From NCBI GenBank assembly GCA_001465115.1, contig CP013614.1, positions 1,860,001-1,924,000 on the forward strand: DNA of 64,000 nt, in the 5' to 3' direction. Of the stretch, positions 1 to 7,465 are shown in pieces (position 1 is the first letter of the stretch; every line of letters starts with the position of its first letter). The translations under genes were made by a program, and so were the position numbers. The DNA comes from Enterococcus silesiacus. GTDB taxonomy: Bacteria; Bacillota; Bacilli; Lactobacillales; Enterococcaceae. The notes beneath the pieces are model-generated. The model was not told where the DNA came from and ran no database searches. It saw only the letters and a program-made list of their open reading frames with translations.

Positions 1-1247
1 GCACGTTTCATGCGGATGTCATGTTTCAACATGTCTTCTGTTAAGACTTTTTTCACTTGATCAATCGGCATATTGTATTGTTCTGACAAGTCTTTAATTT
101 CGTTGTCCATATCTTCTTGAGATACTTCGATATCTTCAGCTTTAGCGATCGCTTCGATCACAAGATTTGTTTTCGTACGAACTTCTGCTTCTGCTTCAAA
201 TTGTTTGTGCAAGTCAGCTTCAGTTGTTCCAGTTAATTGATAGTACATATCTGGAGCGATTCCTTGACGTTGCATGTTGTTTAAGAATTCATCCATTGAA
301 CGGTGAACTTCATCATGTACCATTACATGTGGAAGATCAACGATTTCTGCATTATCAACAGCTTGACGGATAGCAGCTTCGTCTTTCGCTTCTGTTGCCG
401 CAGCTTCTTTAGATTCCGTTAATTCGTTACGGTATTTTTCTTTTAATTCGTCTAATGATTCTACTGAATCGTCAACGTCTTTAGCAAATTCATCATCTAA
501 AGTTGGTAATTCTTTTGCTTTCACTTCGTGAATTTTCACTTGGAATACAGCTTCTTTACCAGCTAAATCTTCTGCTTGGTAATCTTCTGGGAATGTTACT
601 TTTACTTCAACATCTTCGCCTGCTTTTTTACCAACTAATTGTTCTTCAAAGCCTGGGATGAAAGAGTTAGAACCTAATTCAAGAGAATAGTTTTCACCTT
701 TTCCGCCTTCAAAAGCTTCTCCGTCTTTGAATCCTTCAAAGTCGATCACGACAGTGTCGCCATCAACAGCTGCTTCGTCTTCTTTGATTACTAGTTCAGC
801 TTGTGCTTCTAGTTCACGTTGGATGCGTGCATCTACGTCTTCGTCTGTTACTTCACGGTCTTGTTTTTCAACTGTTAAGTTTTTGTATTCGCCTAATTTT
901 ACTTCAGGTTTTACAGTTACTTCAGCAGTTACAACCCAATCTTCACCTTTGTTCATGCTTTCAACATCAATTTTAGGTTGAGAGACAGGATCAATTCCAG
1001 CTTCTTTAACAGCTGCTTCGTAGACTTCTGGTAACACTGCGTTCAAAGCATCTTCATATAATGCTTCTTCGCCGTACATACGGTTGAATACTTGACGTGA
1101 CACTTTCCCTTTACGGAATCCAGGTACGTTAAGATTTTTTTTAACTTTATCGAACGCTTGTTTCAAGCCTTTTTCAATTAGAGTTTGATCAACTGAAAAA
1201 GTTAACACACCATCATTGGTGCCTTTTTTTTCAAATTTCGCAGACAT
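1..1247 (-). CDS. tig: Trigger factor, ribosome-associated chaperone and prolyl isomerase (3' end outside window)
   Basis: The protein binds the ribosome exit tunnel and shields nascent chains in the cytosol. The reading frame starts at ATG 1247 (MSAKFEKKG) behind a GGAGGG ribosome site and runs off the left edge after about 415 residues; the family is about 427, so only the extreme C-terminus is missing. The N-terminal ribosome-binding segment with the VPGFRKGK signature (about residues 42-49) is visible. It is followed by the FKBP-like domain ([12 protein letters not shown], about 160-240) and the helical C-terminal arms. It appears to be a single gene with its own promoter. Identity is very secure. 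Confidence 0.97.
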   Translation of the reverse strand, partial: MSAKFEKKGTNDGVLTFSVDQTLIEKGLKQAFDKVKKNLNVPGFRKGKVSRQVFNRMYGEEALYEDALNAVLPEVYEAAVKEAGIDPVSQPKIDVESMNKGEDWVVTAEVTVKPEVKLGEYKNLTVEKQDREVTDEDVDARIQRELEAQAELVIKEDEAAVDGDTVVIDFEGFKDGEAFEGGKGENYSLELGSNSFIPGFEEQLVGKKAGEDVEVKVTFPEDYQAEDLAGKEAVFQVKIHEVKAKELPTLDDEFAKDVDDSVESLDELKEKYRNELTESKEAAATEAKDEAAIRQAVDNAEIVDLPHVMVHDEVHRSMDEFLNNMQRQGIAPDMYYQLTGTTEADLHKQFEAEAEVRTKTNLVIEAIAKAEDIEVSQEDMDNEIKDLSEQYNMPIDQVKKVLTEDMLKHDIRMKR

Positions 1248-1305
1248 TTGTTTCCCTCCGAATAACTTAATTTTATACATGAATTTATGTTATGCATACC
1301 TTTAA

Positions 1306-1334
1306 ATAGTACACTATCACTGGTTAAATGTAAA
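1306..1334 (-). promoter_or_regulatory. Candidate sigma-A promoter of tig
   Basis: On the minus strand TTTACA (1334-1329) and TACTAT (1311-1306) are separated by 17 bases, about 60 bases upstream of the tig start. The match is good at -35 and moderate at -10. Seen by eye only. Confidence 0.5.
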
Positions 1335-1418
1335 CATTTTAGGTGAGAAGAAGGGAAAATAAACTGATTTTTTGAATTGTAAAATGAATTACTTGATAAA
1401 CGAACTAGACTAACTTGC

Positions 1419-2645
1419 CTATTTTTTATATTTTTCGGCTAATTTTAAATACTCATTATGGATCTCTAAATCATTTGAACTGTTCTTTTTTGACTCAAGA
1501 TAGCCTCTTTTAACAAGTTTGCTTTTTATACCAAAATATAGCCAAGAAGCTACTCCACCAATCAATAGTGTCAGCGTAATAATTGAAACAAAAAAACCAG
1601 GTTCATCATTTTTACCATACGTCATCAATAGGATCAATGACATTAAAAAGGCTACTATACCTGAGCGGTATTTTTTCTTGTACTGCCTGTTTATCTTAGA
1701 AAACTCGACATCTGGAAAATTATTTATAGACGGTTTATCGCCAACAACTTTTACATTTTCTTTATCTGTAGCGGTAATTAAAACTTCATGCATCACCTCA
1801 TTTGATTGGTACTCAAGATTCCAAATAGGAACATACACAAATTCCGAAAAAGCTTCGTATTTTAGATTTGTTACCGTTGCATTTTTGTTCCTATCCCCAG
1901 GTAATACTCTCTTCATCTCATCTTCAGCTGCATATTGAACGACACTGTGAAACAAGCTTTGCGTTTTCATTACTTCATTAGTAGAAATTTTAAATTGGTT
2001 TGTCCCAGTCAAATAATGGTCATCATACGGAACCATTTTTGAAATCAAAGGTTTGAACGATGAAATTGTAAACAGTTTATCTGCTTGTGCATTCATTTCT
2101 TCTGAGACAGAAAAAAAGGAAAAACATTCCCCTGATAAACTTCCGTCACTGTATGACCAGTTTTCCACAGCATTGTCTTGATTGATACTATAGCAAACTT
2201 CAGCTCCCCAATTACATTCATAGTTTATTGTAACAACTGAAAATGGCAAATAAATTTGTTTTAAAGTGATATTCGTTATATCTATTGGAATCTGGATCTC
2301 CTGGTCAGTACCAATCCACTCATAAAAATGCATCTTTGCCCGCTCTTTTTCCACTTGAAAAGGGATAACTTTATCTGCTTGATAAAACTGAGAACTAGCA
2401 TCTAGCTCTTTCTGCGTTGAAAAAGTCGACTTACAATGGTCACACTCAAATTGCTGCTTTTCAATAGTGAATACAATCGCAGATCCACAGTTTGGACAAG
2501 TTTCACCAGATTTATTTTTCCTATTCATTGCTTCTTGGATCTCATCTAATAATCTCCCGCAATGCGGGCAATATTTGGCATCTAAATCATTCAGTTGACC
2601 ACCGCATGCCTTGCATTTATTCGGGACTAGTAAACCATCAGCCAC
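1419..2645 (-). CDS. Zinc-ribbon protein with C-terminal membrane segments, unknown function
   Basis: This is a 408-residue protein if it starts at GTG 2645, seven bases after a perfect AGGAGG. An ATG at 2786 would extend the frame through the terminator of the upstream operon and is unlikely. The N-terminus has a CKACGG...CPHCG zinc ribbon (about residues 9-30), then a second pair CPNCG...CDHCKSTF (about 50-75). A soluble middle follows. The C-terminus has two hydrophobic segments, GIVAFLMSLILLMTYG and SIITLTLLIGGVASWLYFG, before a charged tail. It resembles TFIIB-type zinc-ribbon proteins annotated in Firmicutes. The function is not known, and it may sense or bind something at the membrane. 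Confidence 0.75.
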   Translation of the reverse strand: MADGLLVPNKCKACGGQLNDLDAKYCPHCGRLLDEIQEAMNRKNKSGETCPNCGSAIVFTIEKQQFECDHCKSTFSTQKELDASSQFYQADKVIPFQVEKERAKMHFYEWIGTDQEIQIPIDITNITLKQIYLPFSVVTINYECNWGAEVCYSINQDNAVENWSYSDGSLSGECFSFFSVSEEMNAQADKLFTISSFKPLISKMVPYDDHYLTGTNQFKISTNEVMKTQSLFHSVVQYAAEDEMKRVLPGDRNKNATVTNLKYEAFSEFVYVPIWNLEYQSNEVMHEVLITATDKENVKVVGDKPSINNFPDVEFSKINRQYKKKYRSGIVAFLMSLILLMTYGKNDEPGFFVSIITLTLLIGGVASWLYFGIKSKLVKRGYLESKKNSSNDLEIHNEYLKLAEKYKK

Positions 2646-2740
2646 CACTTTACCTCCTAAAAATCTTTCAGATATTGTCTCATAGATTTTTTTAATAGTA
2701 AACAAAAGGAAGTACTTTTTATAATTCAAAATACAATAAA

Positions 2741-2764
2741 ACCTGCAACTCTCTAGTTGCAGGT
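2741..2764 (-). terminator. Rho-independent terminator of the gfr-like operon
   Basis: A perfect 10-bp stem (ACCTGCAACT and AGTTGCAGGT) with a CTCT loop lies just after the stop of the last SIS gene. A T-rich run follows on the minus strand. Confidence 0.85.
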
Positions 2765-2775
2765 CGTTTCCTTCA

Positions 2776-3780
2776 TTAATAATCAAACTGACGATAATAA
2801 CGTCTAATATCTAACGGATGGCAATTCAGTTGTTCAACATGAGCATCGATTCGTTGTGTTACACAATGCATCAACAAGAACGACAAAACTCGTCCACGAT
2901 ATTTTTCACTAATTCCCGCAACTGGATAATCCTTTGAATCAATAATCGTATAGTTAGCGCAAATACGCGGTAACAAATTCGCTACTCTTTCAGACAATGG
3001 CCGTTGTTCATCCTCGCCAATAAATACTGTCACAGCCGTTGTTTCGTCTACGATTTCTAACGTACCGTGTAAAAACTCAGCAGCGTGAATCGATTTTGAA
3101 CGTAACCAACTTTGTTCTTCCCAGTAGCACATTGCATAAGAATAAACTGCACCCCATTGATTACCAGCACCGATAAAATAATGCATATCATCGTGACGGT
3201 GCGTTTGGGCAAATTTCAACCCAAAGTCATCCGCTTTTTTCTCAGCATCAACTAAACCAACGGGAAGATATTCTTCTAGTTCTTGATAATATTCTTCATA
3301 ATCGTCAAATTCGCCATTATTTTTCATCAATCGATCTGCTAGCATAAAAAACTTGATTTGTTCTGTTCCTGGCGCTGGATATGTCACCACATAGTCACAT
3401 TTTCCAGCTAAAATACTCCCTTTTGCATCAATAAAACCGATCAAAGTTGCGCCAACAGTTTTAATTTCTTCTACCGCTTTAACAACTTCTTGGGTTGTGC
3501 CGGTTACAGAAGACAAAATAACGATTGAATCTTTGGTTAAGCGACGATTGCCAGTTGTATAATATTCAGCGGCATGCTGTACATAAGCAGGTAAATTACT
3601 TTTTCCATTAATATAAGTGACTGCTTGCATCGCTGAAGCATAGGTTCCGCCGATGCCTAGATAATAAATAGAATCAAATCCTTTTTTCCAAACTTCGTCA
3701 ACAATTTTTTCAACTTCTGGACGTAGTGCTAAAGCCCCTTTGATATCTTCGATTTGCTTTGTTTCGTTAAATTTTAACAT
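2776..3780 (-). CDS. gfrF: SIS-domain deglycase, fructoselysine-6-phosphate deglycase type (GfrF/FrlB-like)
   Basis: The 334-residue protein has two SIS (sugar isomerase) domains. The first carries YYLGIGGTYASAMQ (about residues 40-53) and VILSSVTGTTQEVV (about 86-100); the second carries FIGAGNQWGAVYS and the HAAEFLHGT motif typical of FrlB/GfrF deglycases. In the Salmonella gfr system the protein at this position splits fructoselysine 6-phosphate to glucose 6-phosphate and lysine. Here it is the last gene after EIIABCD and a second SIS protein, which matches gfrABCDEF order. It starts at ATG 3780 behind AAGGAG. The substrate is inferred from synteny, so another amino-sugar or Amadori compound is possible. 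Confidence 0.78.
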   Translation of the reverse strand: MLKFNETKQIEDIKGALALRPEVEKIVDEVWKKGFDSIYYLGIGGTYASAMQAVTYINGKSNLPAYVQHAAEYYTTGNRRLTKDSIVILSSVTGTTQEVVKAVEEIKTVGATLIGFIDAKGSILAGKCDYVVTYPAPGTEQIKFFMLADRLMKNNGEFDDYEEYYQELEEYLPVGLVDAEKKADDFGLKFAQTHRHDDMHYFIGAGNQWGAVYSYAMCYWEEQSWLRSKSIHAAEFLHGTLEIVDETTAVTVFIGEDEQRPLSERVANLLPRICANYTIIDSKDYPVAGISEKYRGRVLSFLLMHCVTQRIDAHVEQLNCHPLDIRRYYRQFDY

Positions 3781-3792
3781 GGTTTATGCTCC

Positions 3793-4842
3793 TTAAATTT
3801 TACTTTTTAATATTTGGTCAAAATCATCAAAAATTCGTTTATTTAAATCGATTCCTTTACCTATCGCAATTTGATAAGCTAGATATTGGAACGGAATCAC
3901 CAATAAAAGTGGACTAATTTTTTCAGGTATTTCAATAGATAGACTTAGTGTTTTAGGCTCTGATGTTGCACTCGTTGTAATCGTGTAACACGCAGCAACA
4001 TATTCACTTAAATAAGTCTTTAATGCGTGGCTTCTTTCATTCAGCACATTATCATTTTCAATAAAAAATAGTGAATGTGCGCTGTTTGCCTCTAGATATG
4101 GTCCATGCATATACGCTTCAAGTTCAAACCCTTGTGATGGTAAACGTACCGTTTCGGTAAATTTGGTTTCAAATTCTTTAGCCGTCCCAACATTTGGCCC
4201 GTAGCCAATCATAATAAAACGTGAGCCAGCACTTAGGTCCTCTTGATTTTCCAACCAAAATTCGCTAGTTTTTTCGATAACTAGATTGATTTGACTGACA
4301 GCTTTCTTTAATTCCGCTAATTCCCTTTTCACTATCACTGGATCGATTGACTCGTTTTGATAAGCGATACGTAACCCTAACAACATTAAATTCAACACAG
4401 TTGCTGAATAGCCTTTCGTAACAAAACCGACCGTCTCAATTCCCATATTTAAATCTAGAACCTCATCCACCACTTTTGTGATTGGACTTTTCACATCACT
4501 AGTTAAGGCAATCGTTTTGATCGCTCTAGTTTGTGTTAGTTTTTCTACTGCTTGAATGGTAGACGTACTTTTACCGCTTTGTGAAACTGCGATGATCAAA
4601 TCAATTTTCGGATCGATTTTCCCATAATGTAGAAAATTAAACGGTTCTTCTATTTGAACGTAGACAGGCGCTGTCTCTTCTATATAATATTTTGCAGATA
4701 GACAAGCGTTATAAGAAGAACCTGTCGCTAAAATCAAACAATGTTTAACATGCTTCACATTGGTTTGCACGACATCGAATGATTCAATAATATTTTCCAA
4801 CGTTTCTTGTTCTTCATTAATATAATCCAACATTGTTTCCAC
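3793..4842 (-). CDS. gfrE: SIS-domain deglycase, glucoselysine-6-phosphate deglycase type (GfrE-like)
   Basis: The 349-residue protein starts at GTG 4842, seven bases after GAGGTG; the ATG nine bases later is too far from that site. Two SIS domains are visible. The first has LILATGSSYNACLS (about residues 36-49) and IIAVSQSGKSTST (about 82-94), as in the GlmS isomerase domain. The second has FIMIGYGPNVGTAKEFETKFTE and the FELEAYMHGPY motif. In the gfr pathway the matching protein cleaves glucoselysine 6-phosphate after PTS uptake. It is 12 bases upstream of the second SIS gene, with EIID just before it. Function is assigned by family and gene order. Confidence 0.75.
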   Translation of the reverse strand: METMLDYINEEQETLENIIESFDVVQTNVKHVKHCLILATGSSYNACLSAKYYIEETAPVYVQIEEPFNFLHYGKIDPKIDLIIAVSQSGKSTSTIQAVEKLTQTRAIKTIALTSDVKSPITKVVDEVLDLNMGIETVGFVTKGYSATVLNLMLLGLRIAYQNESIDPVIVKRELAELKKAVSQINLVIEKTSEFWLENQEDLSAGSRFIMIGYGPNVGTAKEFETKFTETVRLPSQGFELEAYMHGPYLEANSAHSLFFIENDNVLNERSHALKTYLSEYVAACYTITTSATSEPKTLSLSIEIPEKISPLLLVIPFQYLAYQIAIGKGIDLNKRIFDDFDQILKSKI

Positions 4843-4868
4843 TGAATCTCACCTCACTATGGATTTGC

Positions 4869-5699
4869 TTAAAAAATCCCTACTAAAGAACCCAAAATCC
4901 CAACAACAGCCATTCCTCCAAGAATTGCCAAAGGTTTGACTTCTTTTTTCAAAAGATAGAACACAGCTCCAAATGCCGCTAATGGTAATAATTTAGGCAT
5001 TATATCGTCAAATATACTTTGCACGGTGACAGCCGTTTCACCACTGCCGCTGATTGTAACTGGAATCGAAATGTCGATCATCGAAGCCGTCATCGCACCA
5101 ACTACCATCAATCCAATGATCGAAGCGCCTAAAGTCAAGCTTTCCATCATCCCGTTTGCTTGAATCTTTTTCAGAAATCCAGTCCCTAATTTGTACCCCC
5201 AACCGGTAAAGAGATAACGTAAAACAATATGTGGTACGTTAAAAATTAGCAAGAATAAAATCGGACCTAAAACATTCCCTTGTAGAGCCAGTGACGTTCC
5301 AACTCCAGTTGCGATCAACCGTAATGTTCCCCAGAAAAATGAATCTCCTAACCCTGCCAAAGGGCCCATCAATGAGGTTTTAATACTATCGATCGTACTC
5401 ACATCAAATTGTTCATCTAGTACATTTTCTTCTTCCATCGCCGTATTGATCCCTAATATCAAGGTCACAATATGGGGGGTGGTATTGAAAAAAGCTAAAT
5501 GCCGTTTCAGAGCGTGCGCCATATCAGACTTTTTAAGATACAATTTCTTCAAAATCGGGATCATCGCAAACACATACGCCATATTCATCTGACGCTCATA
5601 GTTCCAAGAAAATTCCATCTGGAAAGACCGCCAGAAAACACTATTCAATTCTTTTTTTGTGATCAACTTTTCCGTTTGTTCTTTAGAAGTCTTCGTCAT
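4869..5699 (-). CDS. gfrD: PTS mannose/fructose/sorbose-family EIID component
   Basis: This 276-residue membrane component of a mannose-type PTS permease works with EIIC to move the substrate. The N-terminus has FWRSFQMEFSWNYERQMNMAY, the usual EIID start, then LGINTAMEEE and SLMGPLAGLGDSFFWGT, the EIID signature, and several hydrophobic segments with a C-terminal one (ILGGMAVVGILGSLVGIF). The ATG at 5699 is nine bases after GGGAGG and is preferred to the TTG at 5705. It overlaps the end of EIIC by 17 bases, which implies translational coupling. Confidence 0.92.
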   Translation of the reverse strand: MTKTSKEQTEKLITKKELNSVFWRSFQMEFSWNYERQMNMAYVFAMIPILKKLYLKKSDMAHALKRHLAFFNTTPHIVTLILGINTAMEEENVLDEQFDVSTIDSIKTSLMGPLAGLGDSFFWGTLRLIATGVGTSLALQGNVLGPILFLLIFNVPHIVLRYLFTGWGYKLGTGFLKKIQANGMMESLTLGASIIGLMVVGAMTASMIDISIPVTISGSGETAVTVQSIFDDIMPKLLPLAAFGAVFYLLKKEVKPLAILGGMAVVGILGSLVGIF

Positions 5700-6471
5700 C
5701 GTCAATAACCTCCCCGTTTGATGTTTGGATCATTTCTTTGCCTTTATTGTGATTCATGATATTGACCACGATTACAGCTGTGATCGCCCCTAAAATTGCA
5801 ATCCCTGTAACTGGAATTTCTAGATAAGCCATCAAAGCAAAACCTAGAAAGAAGTATGGTGCTACTTGTTTATTGATCAATAAACGCGCCAACATTGCAA
5901 AACCAAGTGCTGGAATAATACCAGTTGCAACGGATAAACCATGTTGAACAAACTCAGGAATCATATCCAATAATCCTTTGATCGTGTTACTCCCTACAGC
6001 AAATGAAATGGAAACAATGAGTGCTAACATCAGAGACAACCCAAAACCTGCCGCCAAATGCATCCGTTCTACTCCTTTATAATTCCCATCATCCGCGTAA
6101 TTATCAGCTTTTTGACTCATTGTTGGAATCACCAAACCTAGATAGACATTTTTCAAAATCAGCGTTAAGGTTGCGATTGGTAACCCTAAAACCAAGGCGG
6201 TTTCTGTTCCAGCACCCGCAGTAATTGCAAAAGCCGTTCCTAAAATCCCACCTGTTACTACGTCTGGGGGAATCGATGCTCCGACTGAAAAAGAACCAAT
6301 AAATGCTAATTCCAATGTTGCCCCCATAATAATGCCCGTTTTAATATCCCCTAAAACAATCCCTGTAAACAATCCTGTTACGATCGGTCGAGATAAAAGT
6401 GACGTACCTAAGGCATACTCAGACTGAGCAATAAATGCGATAACTCCTAACAAAATTGCTTGTACAATCAT
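5683..6471 (-). CDS. gfrC: PTS mannose/fructose/sorbose-family EIIC component
   Basis: This 262-residue integral membrane channel component starts MIVQAILLGVIAFIAQSEY and is hydrophobic almost throughout. It carries the SRPIVTGLFTGIVLGD and GATLELAFIGSFSVGA signatures of the EII-Man/Sor IIC family. The C-terminus is acidic (DDDEDF). It follows EIIB by 14 bases and overlaps EIID. With EIID it forms the transporter, and EIIA and EIIB carry the phosphate. Confidence 0.92.
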   Translation of the reverse strand: MIVQAILLGVIAFIAQSEYALGTSLLSRPIVTGLFTGIVLGDIKTGIIMGATLELAFIGSFSVGASIPPDVVTGGILGTAFAITAGAGTETALVLGLPIATLTLILKNVYLGLVIPTMSQKADNYADDGNYKGVERMHLAAGFGLSLMLALIVSISFAVGSNTIKGLLDMIPEFVQHGLSVATGIIPALGFAMLARLLINKQVAPYFFLGFALMAYLEIPVTGIAILGAITAVIVVNIMNHNKGKEMIQTSNGEVIDDDEDF

Positions 6472-6485
6472 TTCGATCTTCCTTT

Positions 6486-6956
6486 CTAAAATGCATCTAA
6501 AGCAGCAACTTTTTTATCATTAGGGACTTGTCGGATCTCAATATCAACCCCTTCAGCGACTAATTCTTTAACTAGTACTTCTTCATCTGACGTGATATTC
6601 ACCGCTTTAGAAATATTTCTAGTCCCTTCTCTCACTTTCATTCCACCAAGATTGATATGCTTGATCTCAGGACACCCTTTCGCTAGTTTATAAGCATCTG
6701 CTACACTTTCAACAACGATAAATAGCTTGTATTTATCCGTTACGCCACTTTGTAAGGCGCTGATTGAATCCTCAATATTTTTTATTACTAATTTAACACC
6801 TGCAGGCTTTGCTAATTTGATTGTCGTTTTGCGAATATCATTTTGCGGTACATCATCATTGGCAATCAAAATACAATCGACACCTAAACTTTGAGTCCAA
6901 GAAAATGCCACTTGTCCATGTAATAAACGGTGATCCACACGTAATAATTTAATCAT
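6486..6956 (-). CDS. gfrB: PTS mannose/fructose/sorbose-family EIIB component
   Basis: This 156-residue soluble phosphocarrier starts MIKLLRVDHRLLHGQVAFSW, in which the histidine of DHRLLHGQV near residue 14 is the phosphorylation site of this family. Later NLGGMKVREGT also fits EIIB-Man/Sor. The start is supported by AAGGGGGAG upstream. It follows EIIA by 20 bases. Confidence 0.93.
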   Translation of the reverse strand: MIKLLRVDHRLLHGQVAFSWTQSLGVDCILIANDDVPQNDIRKTTIKLAKPAGVKLVIKNIEDSISALQSGVTDKYKLFIVVESVADAYKLAKGCPEIKHINLGGMKVREGTRNISKAVNITSDEEVLVKELVAEGVDIEIRQVPNDKKVAALDAF

Positions 6957-6976
6957 GATTTACTCCCCCTTTTATT

Positions 6977-7393
6977 TTAAAATTCTTCTTCCTCATCTTT
7001 TACTTTCAATAGGTTACAATACTGAATCGTTTCTTGAGAATTTTTTATTGCTTGTGTGATTAACGTTTCCAAAGAGTCTGTATGTTCCAGTTGAGTATAT
7101 ATCTCAATTAATAAAGACAAATTCAATCCAGAAACTAAATGCACATTCGACCGTTCAACATACTTAAAAAACTCATTATTAACACTACCGCCAAAAATAT
7201 CCGTGATCACAAGCAATTCATTTTCTTGATTTTCAGTAATCATATTTTCTACCGTTGTGCCTAAATCGAACGCTTCTTCCATATAGGCACAAATAACTTC
7301 GACATTTGTTGCTTTCCCACAAATTAATTCCAAAGATGTTCTGATCCCTTGTGCAAAATTTCCATGTGTCGCTAAAATAATTTTTCTTGCCAT
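6977..7393 (-). CDS. gfrA: PTS mannose-family EIIA component
   Basis: This 138-residue protein starts at ATG 7393, six bases after GAGGTG; an in-frame GTG at 7402 lacks a ribosome site. The phosphorylated histidine lies in ILATHGNFAQGI near residue 9. The ITDIFGGSVNNEF and LVSGLNLSLLIE segments are typical of EIIA-Man. It is the first gene of the six-gene operon and sits right behind a sigma-54-type promoter, so its expression should need the adjacent LevR-like activator. Confidence 0.92.
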   Translation of the reverse strand: MARKIILATHGNFAQGIRTSLELICGKATNVEVICAYMEEAFDLGTTVENMITENQENELLVITDIFGGSVNNEFFKYVERSNVHLVSGLNLSLLIEIYTQLEHTDSLETLITQAIKNSQETIQYCNLLKVKDEEEEF

Positions 7394-7422
7394 CCTGCTC
7401 ACCTCACTTACACTTTATTAAT

Positions 7423-7439
7423 AGCAAAAAGGATGCCAA
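7423..7439 (-). promoter_or_regulatory. Sigma-54 (-24/-12) promoter of the gfr-like operon
   Basis: On the minus strand TTGGCA, ten spacer bases and TTGC are laid out so that GG (7437-7436) and GC (7425-7424) are exactly ten bases apart, the hallmark of RpoN promoters. It lies about 30 bases before the EIIA start. The gene just upstream encodes an activator with the sigma-54-contacting GAFTGA motif, which supports the call. Confidence 0.85.
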
Positions 7440-7453
7440 CTTTAGTGGCACCC
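7426..7453 (-). terminator. Terminator of the activator gene, overlapping the sigma-54 promoter
   Basis: GGGTGCCA (7453-7446) pairs with TGGCATCC (7438-7431) with one wobble, over a seven-base loop, followed by five Ts. The 3' arm contains the -24 GG and the T run is the spacer of the -24/-12 promoter. Confidence 0.7.
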
Positions 7454-7465
7454 TTCGTTTAACGA

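Noticed and set aside
2646..2786. N-terminal extension of the zinc-ribbon protein to ATG 2786
   Set aside because: It would translate through the terminator of the upstream operon and lacks a ribosome site, while GTG 2645 has a perfect AGGAGG at seven bases.
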